The notes under the pieces are model-generated. The model did no database searches. It was not told the DNA's origin and saw only the letters and a list, made by a program, of their open reading frames with translations. 45,506 nt of DNA from NCBI GenBank assembly GCA_964426415.1, contig CAYRQM010000012.1:1-45506 (forward strand), read 5' to 3'. A program made the translations under genes and the position numbers. Numbering within the stretch: position 1 is the stretch's first letter; each line of letters begins with the position of its first letter. Shown one piece after another: positions 8,362 to 13,853 of this stretch. Origin of the DNA: UBA3792 sp964426415 (GTDB taxonomy: Bacteria > Bacillota > Clostridia > Christensenellales > CAG-138).

Positions 8362-9245
8362 ACGTGCTGCAAGGCGCCATCGGCGCAATGTTTCAGAATC
8401 CGTATATGGCGGACATTCTCACAAGATCCATCGTGGTGGGCGTGCTGGTTTCGCTGTGCGCCAGCCTTTTGGGCGTCACGCTTGTGATGAAGCGCTTTTC
8501 CATGATCGGCGACGGGCTTTCCCACGTCGGGTTTGGCGCGCTTGCCATTGCGACGGCACTGGATCTTGGCGACTACTCCATGGCGGTGTCGCTGCCCATC
8601 GTGCTGATTGCGGCGGTGCTTTTGATGCGGTTGTCCGAAAGCCGCAAGATGAAGGGCGACGCGGCAATCGCCGTGCTGTCCACGGGCGCCATCGCCATTG
8701 GGACGCTGCTGTTCAAGTTCAGCAACAACCAATACGCCGACATCTGCAATTCGCTGTTTGGCTCGTCGTCCATGGTCACCCTGTCCAACTTGGATTTGAT
8801 TGTAACCATCGCCGTATCGGTGGTGGTGGTGACGCTGTTCATCCTGTTCTTCACCCGCATCTTCTCGGTGACGTTTGACGAAAACTTTGCCAAGGCGACG
8901 GGCGTGCGCGCGGGCGTGTACAACCTGCTTTTGGCGTGCTTGACCGGCGTCACGGTGGTGGTGGGCATGAAGATGGTGGGCGCGATCATGGTATCGGGTC
9001 TGATCGTCTTTCCCGCGCTGTCCGCCATGCGGGTCTGCAAGCGGTTTTGGACGGTTGTGGTGACGTCGGCGGCGCTGTCGCTGGTGTGCTTTGCGGGCGG
9101 CTTTGCCATGTCGCTGGGCGCGGACGTCCAGCCAGGCCCCGCCATCATCACCGTGCACGTCGCGGTGTTCATCCTGTTCGTCCTCTTGGGTGCAGCGGTG
9201 ACCGCCGCACGCAAGGCAAACAGCAAAAAAATCGTCGTAGAATAG
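8358..9245 (+). CDS. znuB: Metal ABC transporter, permease
   Basis: A 295-residue ABC-3 family permease with about eight to nine hydrophobic segments. Family-typical stretches are SIVVGVLVSLCASLLGV near the N-terminus, MIGDGLSHVGFGALA and VVVGMKMVGAIMVSGLIVFPAL. It forms the membrane pore of the preceding binding protein and ATPase. No metal-responsive operator could be recognised in front of the operon. Confidence 0.95.
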   Translation: MNVLQGAIGAMFQNPYMADILTRSIVVGVLVSLCASLLGVTLVMKRFSMIGDGLSHVGFGALAIATALDLGDYSMAVSLPIVLIAAVLLMRLSESRKMKGDAAIAVLSTGAIAIGTLLFKFSNNQYADICNSLFGSSSMVTLSNLDLIVTIAVSVVVVTLFILFFTRIFSVTFDENFAKATGVRAGVYNLLLACLTGVTVVVGMKMVGAIMVSGLIVFPALSAMRVCKRFWTVVVTSAALSLVCFAGGFAMSLGADVQPGPAIITVHVAVFILFVLLGAAVTAARKANSKKIVVE

Positions 9246-9287
9246 CGAACCGTTCGCTATATCATAGAGACAGTGAGGAGGAATCTA

Positions 9288-9785
9288 ATGAAAAAAATCA
9301 ACGAAACCGAAGCTGCAAAAAAGACCAAGGGCTTTTTCGACGACTTCAAGGCATTTGCCTTTAAGGGCAACGTGGTGGATATGGCGGTCGGCGTCATCAT
9401 TGGCGGTGCGTTCGGCGCGATCGTATCCTCCCTCATCAACGACATCATCATGCCCGCCATCGGCGTGCTGATCCGTGTCGATTTTTCGCAGTGGTATGTG
9501 GCGCTGGACGGCAATACCTATGCCAGCTTGGAAGAAGCGCAGGCGGCAGGCGTCGGCATCCTCCATTACGGCAACCTCATTTCCGCCGTGGTGTACTTCC
9601 TGCTGGTGGCGTTGAGCATCTTTGTTGTGGTGCGCGCCCTGCATCAGGGACGCGAAAAGTACGACAAAAAGCACGCCCCCGCACCCGCGCCCGAAAAGAA
9701 ACCGCGCCTTTGCCCGTACTGCTTCTCCGAGATTCACGACGAAGCGACCCGCTGCCCGCATTGCACCAGCGAGCTACCCAAGTAA
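9288..9785 (+). CDS. mscL: Large-conductance mechanosensitive channel with C-terminal zinc ribbon
   Basis: A 165-residue MscL, the pentameric membrane valve that opens under hypo-osmotic shock. The first 100 residues are standard: FKAFAFKGNVVDMAVGVIIGGAFG as TM1, a periplasmic loop, and a second hydrophobic helix ending near VVVRAL. Instead of the usual short amphipathic tail, the protein continues through a KKHAPAPAPEKKPR linker into CPYCFSEIHDEATRCPHC (from residue 142), a four-cysteine zinc ribbon in the cytoplasm. The ATG at 9288 is set by GAGGAGG at 9275-9281. A small AGCGAA/TTCGCT hairpin lies in the 42-base gap after the permease. Confidence 0.95.
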   Translation: MKKINETEAAKKTKGFFDDFKAFAFKGNVVDMAVGVIIGGAFGAIVSSLINDIIMPAIGVLIRVDFSQWYVALDGNTYASLEEAQAAGVGILHYGNLISAVVYFLLVALSIFVVVRALHQGREKYDKKHAPAPAPEKKPRLCPYCFSEIHDEATRCPHCTSELPK

Positions 9786-9810
9786 GGAACAAAATAAGCA
9801 CACAGTTTTG

Positions 9811-9835
9811 CACGGGCGGATCGTATCCGCCCGTG
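9811..9835. repeat. GGGCGGAT palindrome after mscL
   Basis: Perfect 11-base arms (CACGGGCGGAT and ATCCGCCCGTG) around a 3-base loop. Related GGGCGGATACCATCCGCCC palindromes recur around 9970, 10010, 10170, 25260 and 45365. It could act as a 3' stabiliser or a weak terminator of mscL. Confidence 0.7.
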
Positions 9836-9880
9836 TTCGCGCCCGCGTTTTTCGGGAAAGGACGCCAAAAACGCTCATCT

Positions 9881-9955
9881 GTCATCCTGAGGCTGTGCCG
9901 AAGGATCTCGCGTGCAAACGGGAGATTCTTCCTTGCTTCGCTGCGTCAGAATGAC
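9881..9955. repeat. 75-base GTCATCCTGA palindromic element, copy A
   Basis: A 75-base element opening GTCATCCTGAGGCTGTGCC and closing CTGCGTCAGAATGAC. The ends form inverted repeats, and GATCTCGCG faces GGGAGATTC inside. Two almost identical copies follow at 10081 and 10238, and another starts at 45436. It resembles a non-coding REP/MITE-like element. Confidence 0.85.
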
Positions 9956-10080
9956 GACAGGGAACGGCTGGCGGATACCATCCGCCCGTGTTCGCGCCCG
10001 CATTTTTGTTGGGGCGGATACCATCCGCCCGTGTTCGCGTACGCATTCATCGGAAAAGAAATGCAAGCATCGATCCGTCT

Positions 10081-10155
10081 GTCATCCTGAGGCTGTGCCG
10101 AAGGATCTCGCGTGCAAACGGGAGATTCTTCCTTGCTTCGCTGCGTCAGAATGAC
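10081..10155. repeat. 75-base GTCATCCTGA palindromic element, copy B
   Basis: As far as I can read, identical to copy A. The DNA between copies A, B and C also repeats (GGGAACGGCTGGCGGATACC, then TCATCGGAAAAGAAATGCAAG), so a larger composite unit has been duplicated in tandem. Confidence 0.85.
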
Positions 10156-10237
10156 GACAGGGAACGGCTGGCGGATACCATCCGCCCGTGTTCGCGCCCG
10201 CATTCATCGGAAAAGAAATGCAAGCATCGTTCCGTCT

Positions 10238-10312
10238 GTCATCCTGAGGCTGTGCCGAAGGATCTCGCGTGCAAGCGGGAGATTCTTCCTTGCTTCGCTG
10301 CGTCAGAATGAC
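10238..10312. repeat. 75-base GTCATCCTGA palindromic element, copy C
   Basis: The third copy differs from A and B at about one position (GCAAGCGG for GCAAACGG). The whole of 9786-10381 holds these repeats and GGGCGGAT palindromes and no gene I can support. Confidence 0.85.
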
Positions 10313-10381
10313 CGCGTGGGGCGGGAAACACACGGACTGATTGACATTTTCATTGGGAAACCCGTGCACACGGTTACCCCT

Positions 10382-10543
10382 TCACTTCGCCTTTTTCTTT
10401 GTGACGGCGCGGAGCAGGGACACGACGCCGATTAACAACAGCATCACGACAAACGTGCCCAGCATCCCCTTTGCCAAAATCGGAAGCGTTTCCCCGAGCA
10501 GCGTGCTTAGGTCAAACTGAAATACAGTGGATGCAAACAACAT
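10382..10543 (-). CDS. Small OadG-like membrane protein (53 residues)
   Basis: This short gene translates as one transmembrane protein: an N-terminal segment (MLFASTVFQFDLSTLLGE), one helix around GTFVVMLLLIGVVSLL and a basic tail RAVTKKKAK. A GGAGG ribosome site overlaps the stop of the beta-subunit gene and sits 8 bases before the ATG. Gamma subunits of sodium-pump decarboxylases (OadG/MmdD type) are short single-span proteins with this topology and often lie beside the beta subunit, so a gamma-like role is the natural reading. Sequence similarity itself is too short to prove it. Confidence 0.75.
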   Translation of the reverse strand: MLFASTVFQFDLSTLLGETLPILAKGMLGTFVVMLLLIGVVSLLRAVTKKKAK

Positions 10544-10554
10544 GGTTCTACCTC

Positions 10555-11661
10555 CTACAGCAATGGTTCCACCAAGGCAATCAACAGCCCGCCCGCCACG
10601 ACGGAGGCGATCTGTCCTGCCACATTGGCGCCTGCCGCGTGCATCAGCAGGTAATTGTTCGGGTCTTCCTTGCGCCCCATTTGGTGAATGACCCGCGCCG
10701 ACATCGGAAACGCCGAGATGCCCGCCGCGCCGATCATCGGATTGATTTTTTTCTTGCAGAACAGGTTGAGCAGCTTTGCAAACAGCACGCCGCCCACCGT
10801 ATCAAAGACAAAGGCAAACAGCCCAAGCCCGATAATCAGCAGCGTATCCCATCTCACAAAGTCGGCAGCCGTCATGCGAAACGCAACCGAAAGCCCCAAC
10901 AGCAGCGTCACGAGGTTCGCCAGCTCCTTCTGCGCCGATTCGGACAAGCTGTTCAGCACGCCGCATTCGCGCACCAGATTGCCGAACATCAGAAAGCCGA
11001 TCAGCGCGGCGGATTTGGGCGCGATCACGCCTGTGACGAGCGTGGTGAGGATGGGGAAGAGGATGCGCGTCAGCTTGCTCACGTCGCTTGACGCGTAGTC
11101 CATGCGGATGCGCCGTTCGTTCTTGGTCGTGAGCAGCCGCACGACGGGCGGTTGGATGATGGGAACCAGCGCCATATAGGAGTACGCCGCCACCAAGATG
11201 GCGCCTTGGTAGTTGGAATGCAGGTATTGCGACACATAGATGGAGGTGGGGCCGTCCGCCGCTCCGATGACGGCGATGGAAGCGGCGTCGAAAAGCGCAA
11301 ACCCGCAAAGCCGTGCAAGGCACAGCGTAAAGAACACGCCAAACTGTGCCGCTGCGCCAAAGAGCATCAGCTTGGGATTTGCAAGCAGCGGGCCGAAATC
11401 AATCATGGCGCCGATGCCGATGAACAGCAGCAGCGGAAACAGCTCCGTTTCGATTCCGGCGCGGAACAGCGTTTCAATCGCCTCCGTATTGACGAAGGGC
11501 AGATTGACCAAGATCGCGCCAAAGCCCATCGGCAGCAGCAGCGCAGGCTCCATCTTGTGCCGAATCGCCAAGTAGATCAACACCAGTCCAATGACGAGCA
11601 TGACGCCCTGCTGCCATGTGAATTGGGTCACGTTTGAAAACAGGCTCAAAAATTCGTCCAT
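10555..11661 (-). CDS. oadB: Sodium-pump decarboxylase beta subunit (OadB/GcdB/MmdB family)
   Basis: A 368-residue integral membrane protein with about ten helices. The family's conserved stretches are visible: GIGAMIDFGPLLANPK, IGAADGPTSIYVSQYL (sodium and catalytic aspartate region), and KINPMIGAAGISAFPMSARV followed by NYLLMHAAGANVAGQIASVVAGG. The subunit couples decarboxylation of carboxybiotin to sodium export. The ATG at 11661 was chosen because AAGGAGG precedes it; 11 further codons upstream lack this. Alpha and biotin-carrier subunits are not in the window, so oxaloacetate, methylmalonyl-CoA or glutaconyl-CoA cannot be chosen. A structured leader with a terminator controls it. Confidence 0.93.
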   Translation of the reverse strand: MDEFLSLFSNVTQFTWQQGVMLVIGLVLIYLAIRHKMEPALLLPMGFGAILVNLPFVNTEAIETLFRAGIETELFPLLLFIGIGAMIDFGPLLANPKLMLFGAAAQFGVFFTLCLARLCGFALFDAASIAVIGAADGPTSIYVSQYLHSNYQGAILVAAYSYMALVPIIQPPVVRLLTTKNERRIRMDYASSDVSKLTRILFPILTTLVTGVIAPKSAALIGFLMFGNLVRECGVLNSLSESAQKELANLVTLLLGLSVAFRMTAADFVRWDTLLIIGLGLFAFVFDTVGGVLFAKLLNLFCKKKINPMIGAAGISAFPMSARVIHQMGRKEDPNNYLLMHAAGANVAGQIASVVAGGLLIALVEPLL

Positions 11662-11677
11662 ACATCCTCCTTGTAAT

Positions 11678-11717
11678 AAAAAAATCTTCGCCACGAAAAG
11701 AATCTCGTGGCAAAGAT
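11678..11717 (-). terminator. Regulatory terminator in the oadB leader
   Basis: A 13-base-pair stem (ATCTTTGCCACGA with TCGTGGCGAAGAT, one G-U pair) is followed by seven T residues on the minus strand, 16 bases before the oadB start codon. Its position before the gene points to attenuation, not to the end of another transcript. Confidence 0.85.
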
Positions 11718-11815
11718 CTTACTTCAAATCGAAAAGGATTTGCAGTGCTGCGGGGTTTCCCCGTCCTGACGCAGACACACACGCCGAAGCGTTCGTTACT
11801 CCTCTTTGCGCCATG
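11678..11815 (-). ncRNA. Structured leader RNA of oadB, candidate riboswitch
   Basis: The 5' leader can fold into several helices. GCAAAGA (11809-11803) pairs with TCTTTGC (11716-11710) as a closing P1 stem. Inside it are ACGC-TTCG-GCGT, GGGG-AAA-CCCC enclosed by CTGC/GCAG, and CAAATC/GATTTG. The 3' strand of P1 is also part of the 5' arm of the terminator at 11684-11717. P1 formation would therefore block termination, which is the layout of a ligand-ON riboswitch. I do not recognise the class. A sodium-sensing RNA would suit the gene, but that is inference. Confidence 0.6.
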
Positions 11816-11844
11816 ATCGTACCATATTCAATTTCCAAATACAA
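11816..11844 (-). promoter_or_regulatory. Sigma-A promoter of the oadB leader
   Basis: On the minus strand TTGTAT (11844-11839) and TACGAT (11821-11816) are 17 bases apart. Transcription would start near 11809, at the P1 stem of the leader. Confidence 0.75.
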
Positions 11845-11929
11845 GGGGTTGCAAAAAAATATTTTTGGCGATTGTGCGACCTTCAAAGTGCGCAAAACGC
11901 ACCCACAACTTGAACAATCTTGGAAGGGG

Positions 11930-11958
11930 TTGCAAAACGCCTCCCGATTTGATAGAAT
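11930..11958 (+). promoter_or_regulatory. Sigma-A promoter of tyrS
   Basis: TTGCAA at 11930-11935 and TAGAAT at 11953-11958 with a 17-base spacer. The start codon lies only about 20 bases past the expected transcription start, which leaves no room for a T-box leader. Confidence 0.8.
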
Positions 11959-11985
11959 GGTGCGCATAAAAGGGGGACTATACCT

Positions 11986-13221
11986 ATGGAACGAAACGCG
12001 TATGACATTTTAGAGGAGCGCGGCTTTTTGAAGCAATGCTCCCATCCCGAAGAGCTGCGGGCGCTGCTGGGCAAGCAGCCCGTCACCTTCTATATCGGGT
12101 TCGACCCGACCGCCGATTCGCTGCACATCGGGCATTATGTGGCGCTGATGACGATGGCGCATATGCAGCGGGCGGGGCATCGCCCCATCGCGCTGCTGGG
12201 CGGCGGCACGGCGATGATTGCCGACCCGTCGGGCAAGACGGAGCTGCGCAAGCTGCTCTCCGTAGAAGAATTGGATCACAACGCGGCATGCTTCCAAAAG
12301 CAGATGGCGCGTCTTGTGGAGTTTGGCGAGGGCAAGGCGATCATGGTCAACAACGCCGATTGGCTGCGCAACCTCAACTATATGAACTTCATGCGGGAGA
12401 TTGCGGTGCATTTCAACGTCAATCGCATGCTTGCCGCCGAGTGCTACAAGCAGCGCTTGGCGACGGATGGCGGGCTGACCTTCTTTGAAATGGGCTACAT
12501 GCTGCTCCAATCCTACGACTTTCTCATGCTCAACCAAAAATACGGCTGCGTGCTGGAGATGGGCGGCGACGACCAGTGGAGCAACATGCTGGGCGGCACG
12601 CTGTTGATTCGGCGCAAAGAGCAAAAGGACGCGTTCTGCCTGACGACCCAGCTTCTCACCAACTCCGAAGGCAAGAAGATGGGCAAAACCGAAAAGGGCG
12701 CGCTGTGGCTCGACGAAAACAAGTGCAGCGTATTCGATTTCTACCAATACTGGCGCAACGTCGACGACGGCGACGTCGAGCGCTGCCTGTCGCTGCTCAC
12801 CTTCCTGCCGATGGACGAGGTGCATCGGCTGGGCAGCCTCAAGGATTCCGAAATTAACGAAGCCAAGCGCGTGCTGGCATTCACGCTGACCGAGCAGGTG
12901 CACGGCACCGAAAAGGCGCTGAAAGCACAGCAGGCGGCGGAAGGGCTGTTCTTGGGCAAGGGCGACACGTCCTCCATGCCCACCAAAAAGCTGACCGACG
13001 CCGAAGTCGCCGAAAGCGGTCTGCGCATCCCCGATTTGCTGGTTCTGTCGGCGCTTTGCTCCTCCAAGAGCGACGCCCGCCGCATGATTCAAAGCGGCGC
13101 GGTGTTTGCAGACGAGCATAAGGTCACCGACTTTTCCGAAACGCTGGACGAAGCCGCTTTACAGGGCGACGGCGTCATTCTCAAGAAAGGCAAGAAAGGC
13201 TATTGCAGGATCTGCCGCTGA
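11986..13221 (+). CDS. tyrS: Tyrosyl-tRNA synthetase
   Basis: A 411-residue class Ic synthetase that charges tRNA-Tyr with tyrosine in the cytosol. It shows YIGFDPTADSLHIGHYV (HIGH motif), the tyrosine pocket around LLQSYDFLMLNQKYGC, GGDDQWSNMLGG, and GKKMGKTEKGALWLDE as the KMSKS-loop variant KMGKT. A C-terminal S4-type RNA-binding region (LSALCSSKSDARRMIQSG) follows. Length is normal. AGGGGG precedes the ATG. The gene overlaps the YigZ gene at its 3' end. Confidence 0.97.
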   Translation: MERNAYDILEERGFLKQCSHPEELRALLGKQPVTFYIGFDPTADSLHIGHYVALMTMAHMQRAGHRPIALLGGGTAMIADPSGKTELRKLLSVEELDHNAACFQKQMARLVEFGEGKAIMVNNADWLRNLNYMNFMREIAVHFNVNRMLAAECYKQRLATDGGLTFFEMGYMLLQSYDFLMLNQKYGCVLEMGGDDQWSNMLGGTLLIRRKEQKDAFCLTTQLLTNSEGKKMGKTEKGALWLDENKCSVFDFYQYWRNVDDGDVERCLSLLTFLPMDEVHRLGSLKDSEINEAKRVLAFTLTEQVHGTEKALKAQQAAEGLFLGKGDTSSMPTKKLTDAEVAESGLRIPDLLVLSALCSSKSDARRMIQSGAVFADEHKVTDFSETLDEAALQGDGVILKKGKKGYCRICR

Positions 13222-13853
13222 CAGCATACCGCACCGTAGGCAAAGATGCCGAAACGGAAACCATCCTTCATCGCTCCCGCTTCATCGGCCGTTGTTGGCG
13301 CATCGCCGATGAATCGGAGGCGCTTGCCATTTTGGAGCGCATCCGAAAGCAGCATTGGGACGCCACTCACAACTGCTATGCCTATGCGTTAAAGGACGGC
13401 ACGGCAAGGTATTCCGACGACGGCGAGCCGAGCGGGACGGCAGGCATGCCGATGATGGAAACCATCAAGCACATCGGCGTGACCGACGTATTGGTCATCG
13501 TGACGCGCTATTTCGGCGGGATTCTTTTGGGTGCAGGCGGGCTGGTGCGGGCATATGCCCACAGCGCAAGCGACGCCGTGAAGGCGGCAGGCGTGGTAAC
13601 CATGCAGCCCTGCACACAGTTTTCCGTCACGGTTCCTTATCCCTACTGGAGCACGGTGCAGCGCATCATCTCGCAGTATGCAACAGGCGTCGAAGCGACG
13701 TACGCCGAAACAATCACCTGCACCTGCTGGGTGCGGGACACGGACACCGAATCGTTTTTGACCGCCATGCGCGAACGCACGGAGGCACGGATTTTGCCCA
13801 TTTGGGTGGGCAGCGATCGATTTCCCTTTCAGGAGGCGGAGACGCTCGAATGA
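13203..13853 (+). CDS. YigZ/IMPACT (UPF0029) family protein
   Basis: A 216-residue member of the YigZ/IMPACT family, of uncertain molecular function (eukaryotic IMPACT modulates translation control). Diagnostic segments are THNCYAYAL, YSDDGEPSGTAGMPM and VIVTRYFGGILLGAGGLVRAY, followed by a C-terminal ferredoxin-like DUF1949 domain. The start appears to be TTG at 13203, inside the end of tyrS and behind GAAAGG. Its stop overlaps the next ATG (ATGA). Confidence 0.9.
   Translation: MQDLPLTAYRTVGKDAETETILHRSRFIGRCWRIADESEALAILERIRKQHWDATHNCYAYALKDGTARYSDDGEPSGTAGMPMMETIKHIGVTDVLVIVTRYFGGILLGAGGLVRAYAHSASDAVKAAGVVTMQPCTQFSVTVPYPYWSTVQRIISQYATGVEATYAETITCTCWVRDTDTESFLTAMRERTEARILPIWVGSDRFPFQEAETLE

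Noticed and set aside
9881..10312. A CRISPR array
   Set aside because: The repeated units are 75 bases with unequal spacers of about 125 and 82 bases that are themselves repeated. There are no cas genes.
11719..11814. A short minus-strand frame (MAQRGVTNASACV...) in the oadB leader
   Set aside because: Its ATG lies only two bases after the -10 box, upstream of the expected transcription start, and it has no ribosome site. The folded-RNA reading explains the region better.
11845..11985. A T-box leader for tyrS
   Set aside because: The promoter is only about 20 bases from the start codon, leaving no room for a specifier stem or antiterminator.
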